DNA of 64,000 nucleotides from Chryseobacterium sp. POL2 (GCF_011058315.1 NZ_CP049298.1:1364001-1428000), one strand, 5' to 3'. Shown: positions 27,373-36,961, counted from the stretch's first letter. Notes: generated by a model from the letters alone, not told the origin. A program made the numbers and translations.

Positions 27373-28920
27373 ATGAATAAGATTTTATTATTGACGTTTT
27401 TGTTTTTGTATCCGTGTACATTGCATTGTCAAGCAGGGAAAGAATCCACGGATGAAGATTATGTTGTATTAAGAAATAAATATGTAAGAAATGAAAACAA
27501 TCTTTCTCCGTCCAGAATTTCGGCAATTGGAGATTCTTTGTACAGAAAATCCAATACGAATGTAAAAAGAGCAAATGCTTTACTAATTCAGATTATGGCA
27601 AGCAGCTCTCAAAAAGAAGCGGATAAATCCATTTTTTATGCACAAAAATTAGACTCTATAGCAGTTGTGGACAAAATGTATGATTACAGAATTAAAGCTA
27701 ACGGAGTTATGGCTTCTATGTACCGGCATCATGGTCTTTTTACAAAAAGCAATGAAAAATTAGATCTAATACTAGACTTGATTAAGAAAACTCATAAAGA
27801 GAATACTCCGCTATATTCAACAACATTACTGGAGTTGGGAACGAATTATTTTTCTGAAAAAAACTATAATAAAGCTAAATACTTTCTGCAGAAAAGTTTA
27901 ACGCATTTTAAGAAGGAAAATAATTACGAAGAAGTATTTTTTATACAAACAATTGGGGCTAAAATGATGCTTGGGAATACATACAGAGAGCTTAATCAAT
28001 TTGAAGAGGCTGAAGTTCAGTTTAAATCAGCCTTAAAACAATATGATAAATTCAGCCATAATAAAATATACAAGACCCAGATTCTGACAGGTTTAGGAAA
28101 AACCTATATTAAGCAGGGAAAATATGATTTGGCTTACACTCATCTTACTAAAGCAAAAGAATTAGCTAAAGATAGAAATGATAGTTATGAGATAAACGAA
28201 ATACAGAAAGCTTTTGAAGATTATTATACTAAAATTGACAAGCCAAAGTCTGCTGACAGCGTGAGAATTCATTTACTGGATGAAGCCGCACGAAATGAAA
28301 AGACAATCTTAAAAGTTGCAAATAAAGCTTTGACAGAAAATAAAATAAAAATTGAAGAACAATCTGATACAATTAGATGGGTAAGTGTTGTTGCTGCATT
28401 TTTTATTATAAGTACTATTGTATTTATTTTCATAAAAAGGAGAGAGAAAATAGTAAAAGAGATCCATTTTGTAGAAAGGATTAAAGAGATTGAAAAAAAT
28501 AGTGCAATTGAAGAAAACCAAAAAACATCTTTAGACAGAGCTAATAATTTAGATATTTCTTCGGGTAAGGAAGCAGAAATAGTGGAAGGATTGAATAAAT
28601 TTGAAAAACAAAATAAGTTTACAGATAATATTTCCTTAGCTTCTATGGCATCAATGCTTAATACAAACACTAAGTATTTGTCTTTCGTACTGGAAAAACA
28701 TCGCCAATCTACTTTTACAGACTATATTAACTATCAAAGGATTGACTATATTACAAAAAAACTATACAATGATCCCGATGCCAGAAAATTCAAGATAAGC
28801 TATCTCGCTGAACTTTGTGGTTTTTCATCACATAGCTATTTTGCAAAAGTTTTTAAAAAAGAAATGAAAATTTCGCCTTCCGAATTTATTGATAAACTGA
28901 ACGAAAGAGAGGTAAAATAG
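27373..28920 (+). CDS. TPR membrane regulator with AraC-type DNA-binding domain
   Basis: A 515-aa product from the ATG at 27373, which opens a signal-like segment (MNKILLLTFLFLYPCTLHCQ); the longer TTG-initiated frame is not credible. Periplasmic TPR repeats (about 60-310) are followed by a transmembrane helix (VSVVAAFFIISTIVFIFIK, about 337-355), a coiled coil, and a C-terminal HTH_18 domain (FTDYINYQRIDYITKKLYND; ISYLAELCGFSSHSYFAKVF). It is a one-component membrane sensor-regulator, probably acting on the divergent secreted-protein operon. Confidence 0.75.
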   Translation: MNKILLLTFLFLYPCTLHCQAGKESTDEDYVVLRNKYVRNENNLSPSRISAIGDSLYRKSNTNVKRANALLIQIMASSSQKEADKSIFYAQKLDSIAVVDKMYDYRIKANGVMASMYRHHGLFTKSNEKLDLILDLIKKTHKENTPLYSTTLLELGTNYFSEKNYNKAKYFLQKSLTHFKKENNYEEVFFIQTIGAKMMLGNTYRELNQFEEAEVQFKSALKQYDKFSHNKIYKTQILTGLGKTYIKQGKYDLAYTHLTKAKELAKDRNDSYEINEIQKAFEDYYTKIDKPKSADSVRIHLLDEAARNEKTILKVANKALTENKIKIEEQSDTIRWVSVVAAFFIISTIVFIFIKRREKIVKEIHFVERIKEIEKNSAIEENQKTSLDRANNLDISSGKEAEIVEGLNKFEKQNKFTDNISLASMASMLNTNTKYLSFVLEKHRQSTFTDYINYQRIDYITKKLYNDPDARKFKISYLAELCGFSSHSYFAKVFKKEMKISPSEFIDKLNEREVK

Positions 28921-29027
28921 TTTTCCGTTTTTCTTTAACGGATGAAGTCTTTACTGATTCAGATCATTATATGAAATTTTCATATAAAGACATTGTTCAT
29001 TTATTATGAACTTTCCTTAAATAATAA

Positions 29028-29204
29028 ACAAAAGATTTACCTCAATTAAAGAAACTAAATAAGTATATTCCACTTTTAATGGAAGCTACCGGACATAGTA
29101 CGGAACAGATGTTTCTACGATACATCAATCCTGTAGATAATGATAGAATTATGAGCCTCAGTAATTATTTTGACAAAATGTATGAGGAAAGGAAAGTAAG
29201 CTAA
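29028..29204 (+). pseudogene. C-terminal relic of another tyrosine recombinase
   Basis: Only the last 58 residues remain in frame: PLLMEATGHSTEQMFLRYIN carries the GH and active-site Tyr region of a phage-type integrase. It lacks a start and the R and HxxR motifs. It lies tail to tail with the intact integrase, overlapping its stop, and belongs to a different integrase lineage. Confidence 0.7.
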
Positions 29205-30448
29205 ACTGATTGTTGTTTTTCTAAATGATTGTTGCTTGATAAAAGCTTTTGTTTTAAAAGCATCATATCTGTACTTACTTTTTTGTCCAAAATCTTCGCA
29301 TAATGCTGAGTGGTCTTTATGCTTTTATGACCGAGCATTTTGCTGACGCTTTCCATTGACACATTGTTTCCCAAAGTAACAGAAGTAGCAAAGGTATGAC
29401 GGGCAACGTGAAATGTCAGTTTTTTATCAATTTCGCAATTTTCAGCAATGGTTTTGAGATATTCGTTTACTTTCTGATTGGTGTACACAGGAAGTAATTT
29501 TCCGGATTGCAATACCGAAGGATGGTTTTCGTATTTTTTTATGATTTCTTCAGCAATTGGAAGGAGAGGGACATTGGAAGATGTTCCCGTTTTCTGGCGA
29601 TTGGTCATAATCCACAAACTGCCGTCTATGCCTGTTGTGATGTGATTATTGGTCAAGTTATAAATGTCAATATATGCCAAACCTGTATAACAACTGAAAA
29701 TAAAAATATCCCGCACAAGGTTTAATCCTTTTCCCGCGAAATCTTTGGTTCTGATCGTTTCTATTTCGTCTTCTGTAAGAAAGTTTACCGTAACTTCATT
29801 ATACCGACCTTTGTAGTACATTACCATATCTTTTTCAATCCAATTATTCTGATAGCATATTTTGAGAATTTTAGCAAGTCCTTTGCTATGTTTGACTGCA
29901 GAGTTATTTCCGCATTTCCCTTCAGTTCGTAAGAAGAAATCAAAGTCATTCAAAAAAGACGGCTCAATCTTCACCAGATTAATATCTGACTTTTTGTAAA
30001 ATTTCCATAAAAATAGTTTCAAATGGGATAAGCAGGTATTAAAGTTCTTTAATGTTGCGGGAGCGTATTCTTTCCCCAAAAGTTTTTTCATACGATCATT
30101 ATGATCCTGAAAAACAGGTATCAGATAACGCTCTGTTTCTTTATTCCCCGATAATATGTTTTTGATATCAGTAGCATCAAATGGTTCGCCTGACAAAAGA
30201 AGGCTGTTTTCGATTTCCAGCACTTTGGATTGTAATACATCGAAATGCTTATTAATAATCCGTACCTCTTCGGAATTGCCCTTTAAACGGCTTAGCTCTG
30301 AACTCCATTTACTAATATCGACATCTTTACCTGTGGAAAATTCTGCACGTTTCCCGTTTACTGTGATTCTCAAATAAACCGGGACACGGGAATTAGATTT
30401 TGCTTTGGATTTTTTGGCATAGAATAATACCGAAACTCTGGCATTCAT
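29201..30448 (-). CDS. Tyrosine recombinase / island integrase (IntDOT-like)
   Basis: A 415-aa protein with an Arm-DNA-binding domain (1-95), a core-binding SAM-like domain (105-205) and a catalytic domain. K286, H347, R350, H374 and Y383 are visible (RQKTGT, HVARHTF, LGHKSIKTTQHYAK). The position of the first catalytic Arg carries Ala (TGLAYID), as in IntDOT-type enzymes that lack Arg I. The gene lies 243 bp from the tRNA-Phe att site and is the obvious integrase of the 23-kb island. Confidence 0.88.
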   Translation of the reverse strand: MNARVSVLFYAKKSKAKSNSRVPVYLRITVNGKRAEFSTGKDVDISKWSSELSRLKGNSEEVRIINKHFDVLQSKVLEIENSLLLSGEPFDATDIKNILSGNKETERYLIPVFQDHNDRMKKLLGKEYAPATLKNFNTCLSHLKLFLWKFYKKSDINLVKIEPSFLNDFDFFLRTEGKCGNNSAVKHSKGLAKILKICYQNNWIEKDMVMYYKGRYNEVTVNFLTEDEIETIRTKDFAGKGLNLVRDIFIFSCYTGLAYIDIYNLTNNHITTGIDGSLWIMTNRQKTGTSSNVPLLPIAEEIIKKYENHPSVLQSGKLLPVYTNQKVNEYLKTIAENCEIDKKLTFHVARHTFATSVTLGNNVSMESVSKMLGHKSIKTTQHYAKILDKKVSTDMMLLKQKLLSSNNHLEKQQSV

Positions 30449-30640
30449 AGTGGTGACTTTATAGGTTAAAATTAATTTCCGGTAACCTGCTAATCAAGAT
30501 GTTCAAATCTGCTACACCTTTATTAACAAGCCTTTTGGAAAAATTCGGTTACCTAAAAAGTTTGAAAATGATGAGGTCACCTAAAAGGTCACCTTTAATT
30601 TGAGAATAATTGGTTCTTTCTGAAAATCTCTAAAAATAAA

Positions 30641-30670
30641 AACCCCTCAGAATCTGCGATTTGAGGGGTT
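30641..30670 (-). terminator. Terminator downstream of the tRNA-Phe pair
   Basis: AACCCCTCA and TGAGGGGTT form a stem with an A/T-rich tail on the minus strand. It lies inside the island side of attR, so the island supplies the terminator for the tRNA transcript. Confidence 0.75.
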
Positions 30671-30690
30671 TTGTTAGAAATTGTTTAATT

Positions 30691-30711
30691 TCTCGTGGTT
30701 TCTCCAGGAAT
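30691..30711 (+). repeat. attR: 21-bp repeat covering the tRNA-Phe 3' end
   Basis: Same 21 bases as 7703-7723. It covers the last 16 nt of the tRNA gene plus 5 downstream bases, a standard integration target of tyrosine recombinases. Confidence 0.85.
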
Positions 30712-30768
30712 CGAACCAGGGACACATGGATTTTCAATCCATTGCTCTACCAACTGAGCTAAGAAACC
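30696..30768 (-). tRNA. tRNA-Phe (GAA), att site copy
   Basis: A 73-nt cloverleaf: acceptor GGTTTCT/AGAAACC, D arm with AGCTCAGTTGGTAGAGC, anticodon loop TTGAAAA (GAA) and T arm CCTGGTTCGATTCCTGG. CCA is not encoded. The island is integrated at its 3' end without damaging it. Confidence 0.95.
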
Positions 30769-30812
30769 TTTTGGTTTAAAAAACAAGCCTCAATAAGAGG
30801 CTCTGAAATTTG

Positions 30813-30885
30813 TGGTTTCTCCAGGAATCGAACCAGGGACACATGGATTTTCAATCCATTGCTCTACCAACTGAGCTAAGAAACC
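30813..30885 (-). tRNA. tRNA-Phe (GAA), second copy
   Basis: Identical in sequence to the first copy and 44 bp upstream of it on the same strand. The two are probably co-transcribed. Bases beyond the 3' end (GTGG preceded by TT) lack the CTCG of the att repeat. Confidence 0.95.
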
Positions 30886-30982
30886 GCCTTTCAAACAATA
30901 ATATTTATTGTTTTTAGTGGTGCAAAAGTAGGAAGAATTAATATACAATACAAGACATTCTTTACTTTTTCTTAAAATATTT

Positions 30983-32833
30983 TTAAACTGATTGATTTTC
31001 AGATGAATTATTTTCTTGTTCTTTTCTTATCTGCTCACTCATTTCTTCTAATACTGGCCGAATAGTATCTTCGGGAAGGTCACTTATTCTGAGATACATC
31101 AATCCATCAATCGCATCATTGAAATTAGGATCAACATTGAAGGCAATAACTTTTGCGTTTTGTTTAATATATTTTTTAATTAAAACTGGCAGACGAAGTT
31201 CTGGTTCTAGGTCGTCAATAATTTTGTCTAATTTATTAACATCAGAATCCATATCGCCAAAGAACAAAGCTTTGTCACGTTCTTTCAGGATAACTTTATA
31301 ATCATTTTTCGGATGAACGTATTGCGCGACAGCAGAATCATAATAATGCGAACGCATGAACTCAATCATCAAGGATTTTGAAAATTCTGAAAATTTGTTG
31401 CTAATACTAACGCCACCCATCAAAAATTTGTGTTCTGGATTTCTCAAACAAACATGGATAATGCCTCGCCAAAGCAAAAATAAAGGAAATGGCTTTTGCT
31501 GATATTCTGTCGAAATATAAGCGCGGCCCATCTCGATAACCTTTCGGAAGAATGGCTGCAACTCTTGGTCATACTCAAATAACGAACTGGTGTAGAAACC
31601 ATCTATTCCGTACTTTTTCATCACCTCAACTCCCAAAGCCATACGATAAGCACCGACTAATTTTTGGTTGGCATTATCCCATAAAAACAAGTGATGGTAA
31701 TGTTTATCATACTCATCCAAGTCAAATGGTAGATTGGTCCCCTCGCCTATTTTGCGGAAAGTCAACTCGCGTTGACGACCAATTTCGCGCATGATGTTAG
31801 GGATCTCCTCATATTTCGTAAAAAACATATCGTAATCGCTGTAAGAGAACAAATGTTTTTTATCATCTTTTTTCAACAATTCGATTTCTGCCAAAATATC
31901 TTCTTTTGGCGTTTCTTCAATGATATTCTGAACGATATTTTGCTGTTTGCTCAAAGGTAACTTCAACGACAGATTCGGGATCATCAAAGTTTCTGCTATG
32001 CTTTTTCTTTTTTCATAATAAGATTTTAGCATGTAGACTTTTTTCTTCAGATAATCACCAAGTTCTTCAATATTTTCCTGCTCATCCATTTGTTTTACAG
32101 AAATAGCTTTACCGATTCTGATCCTTATTGGGTTATCTCGTTTTTTCATCATTTCGGAAGGCAACATCAACGTTTGCAAATCTGGATGAAGCTTCGCAAG
32201 ATTGTAAAAAATTCGACTATTACGGGCATGGAAATACATGGGTACAACGGGTACTTTTGCTTTTTTGATAAGCTTTAGCGCTGGCGATTCCCAAACTTTG
32301 TCCATCACCTCGTTATATTCATTATTCTTGTTAGAAACTTCGCCAGCTGGAAAGATTCCGATACAGCCGCCTTCCTGCAAATGCTTCAAGGTTTCGCGCA
32401 TACCAGAACTGCTGTTGTAGGCTTCTTTGCGACCTTCGAATGGATTAACAGAAACAACATAAGGCGCCATAGGCTTTATCTTCTCAAGAAGAAAATTTCC
32501 CATCACCTTGAAATCTGGACGAATTGCCGAAAGGATTTTGCACATCAAAACGCCATCTATCGCACCCAAAGGATGATTGGAAACCAAAATAAATGGTCCT
32601 GTTTTAGGAATTTTCGCCAAGTCTTCTTCGAAAACGACATATTTCAAATCCAATTCTTTAACAAATCCAGAAAAGAAATCTTGACCTTCTTTGTCTTTCA
32701 GTTTATCATACAGCTTATTAACCTCGTTGATTTTGGTCAAACGAAGTACAGACGAAGCAATAGGATTTTTTAAAAAACCAAATTTGTTAAGACCTGCGAC
32801 TTTTATTAAATCTTCTTTCGATATTAAACTCAT
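30983..32833 (-). CDS. olsF: OlsF-like bifunctional acyltransferase (aminolipid synthesis)
   Basis: A 616-aa fusion. The N-terminal half is a PlsC/LPLAT-type O-acyltransferase (SNHPLGAIDGV and FPAGEVSNK motifs, about residues 85-190). The C-terminal half (about 340-570) is an OlsB-type N-acyltransferase of the GNAT superfamily (LVGAYRMALG, EMGRAYISTEYQ). OlsF, described in Serratia and in Flavobacterium, makes ornithine lipid by N- then O-acylation in one protein; in Bacteroides the two parts are separate (GlsB/GlsA) and act on glycine. The amino-acid substrate here is not decided by sequence. It lies 1 bp after the aspartate kinase gene. Confidence 0.75.
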   Translation of the reverse strand: MSLISKEDLIKVAGLNKFGFLKNPIASSVLRLTKINEVNKLYDKLKDKEGQDFFSGFVKELDLKYVVFEEDLAKIPKTGPFILVSNHPLGAIDGVLMCKILSAIRPDFKVMGNFLLEKIKPMAPYVVSVNPFEGRKEAYNSSSGMRETLKHLQEGGCIGIFPAGEVSNKNNEYNEVMDKVWESPALKLIKKAKVPVVPMYFHARNSRIFYNLAKLHPDLQTLMLPSEMMKKRDNPIRIRIGKAISVKQMDEQENIEELGDYLKKKVYMLKSYYEKRKSIAETLMIPNLSLKLPLSKQQNIVQNIIEETPKEDILAEIELLKKDDKKHLFSYSDYDMFFTKYEEIPNIMREIGRQRELTFRKIGEGTNLPFDLDEYDKHYHHLFLWDNANQKLVGAYRMALGVEVMKKYGIDGFYTSSLFEYDQELQPFFRKVIEMGRAYISTEYQQKPFPLFLLWRGIIHVCLRNPEHKFLMGGVSISNKFSEFSKSLMIEFMRSHYYDSAVAQYVHPKNDYKVILKERDKALFFGDMDSDVNKLDKIIDDLEPELRLPVLIKKYIKQNAKVIAFNVDPNFNDAIDGLMYLRISDLPEDTIRPVLEEMSEQIRKEQENNSSENQSV

Positions 32834-32834
32834 G

Positions 32835-34073
32835 TTATTGGATTACCATTTGTAAAGTATTCTTGGACAATTGTTCCAATAGCACTTTTTGATCTTTATA
32901 AAATTTTTCTACCTCTTCAATATTAACATTACGCACCGTGAAAAGCGATACGTTTTGTATTAATTGGGTTTGGAAATTAGCATGTAAGTCTTGGACAAAC
33001 TCAGCAATATGCCCGAATTTATCTTCCAAACACAATTCTAGCGAGATGGCAGAATTTTGCATCAAGGATACTTTGATATTATATTTTAAAAGTAGCGAAA
33101 AAATTTCTTTCAAATGATCTTCTGCAATAAAAGAAAAATCTCTTGTATCTACCATTAAATAATTTTGATTTTTTTTCAGAATATACGATTCCAGATACTG
33201 GTTGTCATCAGCATTGCCAATTTTGGTTCCTGGCATCGAAGGATCCAAGAAAGATTTTACAAAAAAAGGAATATCTTTCTGCTTCAGCGGTTGCAAGGTT
33301 TTTGGGTGAATTACCGATGCGCCGTAATAAGCCATCTCAATCGCTTCTTCGTAAGAAATGCTGCTTAACAATTCAACATCATCAAAAATTCTTGGATCGC
33401 CCGTCATCACACCAGGTACGTCTTTCCAGATTGTCATTTCTGACGCATCAAAACCATAAGCGAAAATCGCCGCGGTATAATCCGAACCTTCGCGGCCTAA
33501 AGTCACTGTAAAGTTATGTTCGTCTGAAGCTATAAAACCTTGTGTCACATAATTCTTTGAAGCATCCAATTTTTTAATATTCTCTTGTGTACCTTTCCAG
33601 TTAACAACACCTTCCCGATAGGTATTATCGGTTTTGATATAATCTCGTGCGTCCAACCAAACATTTCCGAACTGCGACTCGTTAAGAAATTCGCTAACAA
33701 TTTTTGAAGAAATCATTTCGCCACAACTTACCACCTGGTCATACACGAAGTTATAATTCGGCGATTTGTTTCTTCTTAAAAAAGAGTCGATATCATCAAA
33801 AAACAAATTAATCTCAGCATAGACGGGATGTTCCTCGGGAAAAAGTCCTTTGGCAATATCGATATGAAATTGTTTTATTTCTTCTATTTCTTGTTGGTAG
33901 TCTTTCTTCGCGAAATAATCTGCCACCACCATTTCTAAGGCATTGGTGGTTTTTCCCATCGCCGAAACTACCATTAAACAATTTTTAAAACCCTGGTTAT
34001 CAAGCACCAAAGCCACATTTTTTACACTCTCTGCATCTTTTACCGATGCGCCACCAAATTTGAATACTTTCAC
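32835..34073 (-). CDS. lysC: Aspartate kinase
   Basis: A 412-aa monofunctional aspartokinase: KVFKFGGASVKD at the N-terminus, VVSAMGKTTNALE, VTLGREGSDYTAAIFA, and two C-terminal ACT domains (from about 295) for feedback regulation. It phosphorylates aspartate in the first step of the Lys/Thr/Met/diaminopimelate pathway. GTG at 34073 is chosen as start; the TTG of the longer frame coincides with a -7 element (CAAAAATA on the plus strand at 34113-34120), so the extension would not be transcribed. Confidence 0.85.
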   Translation of the reverse strand: MKVFKFGGASVKDAESVKNVALVLDNQGFKNCLMVVSAMGKTTNALEMVVADYFAKKDYQQEIEEIKQFHIDIAKGLFPEEHPVYAEINLFFDDIDSFLRRNKSPNYNFVYDQVVSCGEMISSKIVSEFLNESQFGNVWLDARDYIKTDNTYREGVVNWKGTQENIKKLDASKNYVTQGFIASDEHNFTVTLGREGSDYTAAIFAYGFDASEMTIWKDVPGVMTGDPRIFDDVELLSSISYEEAIEMAYYGASVIHPKTLQPLKQKDIPFFVKSFLDPSMPGTKIGNADDNQYLESYILKKNQNYLMVDTRDFSFIAEDHLKEIFSLLLKYNIKVSLMQNSAISLELCLEDKFGHIAEFVQDLHANFQTQLIQNVSLFTVRNVNIEEVEKFYKDQKVLLEQLSKNTLQMVIQ

Positions 34074-34429
34074 TTTACAAAGCTTTATTCTGAATATATT
34101 ATTTTCAAACCCCAAAAATATTAATAATGACTGACTTAATAAAAAAACTTGTTAACAAATATTAACTTTATGAGAAATAAATTTTAAAATCCCATTATAA
34201 TCATTTACCAAAGCGCATTATAAAAAATGAGAATTTTAATAACGCCAATGTCGGCATCTACATTTGGAATCATTAAAAACAAATCCAAAAAACATACTTA
34301 TCATCAAAAAAAATTAAATTAATTTAAAATAAAATCAATAAAATCAACAAATTTCCTTAACTTTAAAAGAGTTTAGATTAATCAAAAAAAATCCATTAAA
34401 TTTGGTCAATTTTCTAATAAATACTAAAA

Positions 34430-35449
34430 ATGAGTAAAGAACCATTACAAACCCTAGGCGAATTTATCATTGAGAAACAAGATGACTTCAAATATTCTTC
34501 GGGTGAGTTATCGAGACTTTTGAGCTGTATCCGTATGGCTTCAAAATTGGTCAACAGAGAAGTTAACAAAGCCGGAATCGCTGATATTATCGGCATTGCA
34601 GGCAACGAAAATATACAAGGCGAACAACAACAAAAATTGGATGTTTTGGCTAATGAAATTTTCATTACAGCGCTTTCGCAACGCGAAGTGGTTTGTGGTA
34701 TCGCATCGGAAGAGAACGATGATTTCATAGAAATCACTTGCAAAGGCAATGCGCATCTTAGCAAATATGTTGTATTAATCGATCCTTTGGACGGTTCTTC
34801 AAACATTGACGTTAACGTATCGGTAGGTACTATTTTTTCAATCTATAGAAGAATTACAAATCCTGGCGATCCTGTGGAACTGAAGGACTTTTTACAAAAA
34901 GGATCCAAACAAATTGCAGCAGGTTATGTCGTGTATGGTTCATCAACGATGATTGTCTATACAACAGGCAACGGCGTTAACGGATTTACACTAGACCCAG
35001 CAATCGGAACTTACTATTTGTCTCACAAAGATGTTAAGATTCCTACAAGCGGAAAAATATATTCTATTAACGAAGGTAACTATATCAAATTTCCACAAGG
35101 GGTAAAAGACTACATCAAATATTGCCAGGAAGAAGAAGCTGACAGACCTTATACATCGCGTTACATAGGATCTTTGGTATCAGACTTTCATAGAAATATG
35201 CTGAAAGGTGGCATCTACATCTACCCTTCTACATCGCAATCTCCAAAAGGAAAACTAAGACTATTGTACGAATGCAACCCAATGGCCATGTTGGCAGAAC
35301 AAGCTGGCGGAAAAGCAAGCGACGGCTTCAAAAGAATTTTAGATATAGAACCGACAGAACTTCACCAGCGTGTGCCTTTCTTTTGTGGAAGCGCCGCTAT
35401 GGTGACAAAAGCAGAAGAATTCATGTCTAAAGCAGTTGACAAAAATTAA
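34430..35449 (+). CDS. fbp: Fructose-1,6-bisphosphatase, class I
   Basis: A 339-aa protein with the class I hallmark [20 protein letters not shown] (metal-binding D-P-L-D-G-S), a GIASEEND acidic site before it and the C-terminal [19 protein letters not shown] substrate-binding block. It performs the irreversible gluconeogenic step in the cytoplasm. A TAAATTTG element at 34397 is a plausible -7 box. The menC-like gene overlaps its 3' end by 14 bp, so the two are co-transcribed. Confidence 0.92.
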   Translation: MSKEPLQTLGEFIIEKQDDFKYSSGELSRLLSCIRMASKLVNREVNKAGIADIIGIAGNENIQGEQQQKLDVLANEIFITALSQREVVCGIASEENDDFIEITCKGNAHLSKYVVLIDPLDGSSNIDVNVSVGTIFSIYRRITNPGDPVELKDFLQKGSKQIAAGYVVYGSSTMIVYTTGNGVNGFTLDPAIGTYYLSHKDVKIPTSGKIYSINEGNYIKFPQGVKDYIKYCQEEEADRPYTSRYIGSLVSDFHRNMLKGGIYIYPSTSQSPKGKLRLLYECNPMAMLAEQAGGKASDGFKRILDIEPTELHQRVPFFCGSAAMVTKAEEFMSKAVDKN

Positions 35450-36461
35450 GATATTGAAAACAGCAAGTTTCGAAAAATATACTTTAAACTTCAAACGCCC
35501 GAGTGGAACATCTCGCGGCGTTTTGAATATTAAAGAAACCTATTTCATTCGCATTTCCGAAGATGGAAAAACAGGAATCGGCGAAGCCAATCTTTTCAAA
35601 GGATTAAGCTTTGACGACGACGACGATTACGAAGAAGCTTTAACATGGGCTTGTCAGAATGTACATCTTGGGTTGCCACATCTTCGCGAAGAAATGATCA
35701 ATCACCCTTCCATTATTTTCGGTTTAGAACAAGCCTTTCTCAATCTGGAACATGGCGACAATCTGTATTTTCCAAGCGATTTTACAGAAGCTAAAGATTC
35801 TATTCAAATTAATGGTTTAATATGGATGGGCGGAATCGATTTCATGAAGGAGCAAATTGAGGAAAAGCTCAAACAAAATTTCCATTGTATCAAATTAAAA
35901 ATCGGTGTCGATTGGGACCATGAAAAACAAGTCATTGCCGAACTCCGAAAAAAATACCCTAAGGATATTTTGGAACTCCGTGTTGATGCCAACGGTGCTT
36001 TCTCTCCGGAAAAGGCGAAATCTGTTTTGGAAGAATTAGCAGACTTACAAATTCACTCTATCGAACAACCAATCGAAGCTGGCAACTGGAAAGCGATGGC
36101 ACAACTTTGTGCCGAAACACCTACGCCAATTGCTTTGGACGAAGAACTTATCGGCATGCTCAACCGTGATTCCAAAATCGAATTATTAAAAGAAATTCAG
36201 CCGCAGTACATCATCTTAAAACCAACTTTGGTTGGTGGATTTTCTGGAAGCGACGAATGGATAGAACTGGCCGAACAACAACATATCGGTTGGTGGATTA
36301 CTTCAGCTTTAGAAAGTAATGTCGGCCTCAACGCCATTGCACAATATACTTATCCAAAACACAATCCGATGCCACAAGGTCTTGGCACAGGTGGACTTTT
36401 CACCAATAACACAGCGTCTTGTCTGGAACTAAAAGGCGAACAACTTTGGTTTAAAAACTAA
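35436..36461 (+). CDS. menC: o-Succinylbenzoate synthase (enolase superfamily)
   Basis: A 341-aa enolase-superfamily enzyme. The acid/base Lys is in [10 protein letters not shown], metal ligands are in [18 protein letters not shown] and ALDEEL, and the second catalytic Lys is in [10 protein letters not shown], with [18 protein letters not shown] near the C-terminus. This pattern is that of menaquinone-pathway MenC in flavobacteria; a dipeptide epimerase is the alternative. Translation starts at a TTG inside the fbp 3' end, pointing to coupling. Its 3' end overlaps the convergent DUF6702 gene by 4 bp. Confidence 0.8.
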   Translation: MTKIKILKTASFEKYTLNFKRPSGTSRGVLNIKETYFIRISEDGKTGIGEANLFKGLSFDDDDDYEEALTWACQNVHLGLPHLREEMINHPSIIFGLEQAFLNLEHGDNLYFPSDFTEAKDSIQINGLIWMGGIDFMKEQIEEKLKQNFHCIKLKIGVDWDHEKQVIAELRKKYPKDILELRVDANGAFSPEKAKSVLEELADLQIHSIEQPIEAGNWKAMAQLCAETPTPIALDEELIGMLNRDSKIELLKEIQPQYIILKPTLVGGFSGSDEWIELAEQQHIGWWITSALESNVGLNAIAQYTYPKHNPMPQGLGTGGLFTNNTASCLELKGEQLWFKN

Positions 36462-36961
36462 AATTGCTGATACAAATAACGGTTCGGGAAAGTGAGTTTT
36501 TCACTTTTTCGTTTTCCGTTTACGATGATGTGGACAATATTCATCTGGTCATCAAACAAATTATACAACATGCTAATCGAGGTTTCTACTTTTTTGGGAT
36601 GTTCCACAACGGCAGATTCCAGATACACATCAACACTCTCGCTATCTTCTTCGAAACCTAGATAATTAATTTTCACAAATTGGTTATTGACTTTCAGTTT
36701 GACATATTCGGCGCAATAATTTTTCATTGCCTCATCTATTGCAGCCTTCACTTTTGCATCTTGAAATTTCAGATTTTTAGGGTATTTTTTATTAAGCGCA
36801 TTTTCCATATCGTCTAAAAAGAATTTTCCCGAAATCTCAAAGGTCTTGGTTTTTTGATTATAATTAAATTCCAACGAGCCAACATGATAAGGGTGTACAT
36901 TTTCTTTGAACGAAGAAAGCATAAAAAAAACAAACAGCAAAAAGAATATCACCTTTCTCAA
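36458..36961 (-). CDS. DUF6702 family protein
   Basis: A 167-aa protein with an N-terminal hydrophobic signal (residues 1-17) and HPYHVGSLEFNYNQKTKTFE, then a FFLDDMENALNKKY block, as in DUF6702 proteins that accompany M1 peptidase and HupE genes in flavobacteria. It is probably periplasmic. The function is unknown. It is convergent with menC and divergent from the HupE gene. Confidence 0.75.
   Translation of the reverse strand: MRKVIFFLLFVFFMLSSFKENVHPYHVGSLEFNYNQKTKTFEISGKFFLDDMENALNKKYPKNLKFQDAKVKAAIDEAMKNYCAEYVKLKVNNQFVKINYLGFEEDSESVDVYLESAVVEHPKKVETSISMLYNLFDDQMNIVHIIVNGKRKSEKLTFPNRYLYQQF

Larger units (their letters stand above)
7703..30711. mobile_element. Genomic island of about 23 kb integrated at tRNA-Phe
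   Basis: A 21-bp direct repeat flanks the segment (7703-7723 and 30691-30711). The right copy contains the 3' end of an intact tRNA-Phe gene, and a tyrosine recombinase gene lies 243 bp inside that boundary. Contents are accessory: defence genes, a DnaC-type replication module, RteC, HTH genes and surface proteins. No relaxase, coupling protein or Tra genes are seen, so transfer would need help from another element. Confidence 0.85.

Noticed and set aside
30813-30885. Second tRNA-Phe as an att duplicate
   Set aside because: It is a complete tRNA gene, and the bases 3' of it do not match the att repeat, which continues as CTCG only at the first tRNA and at 7703.
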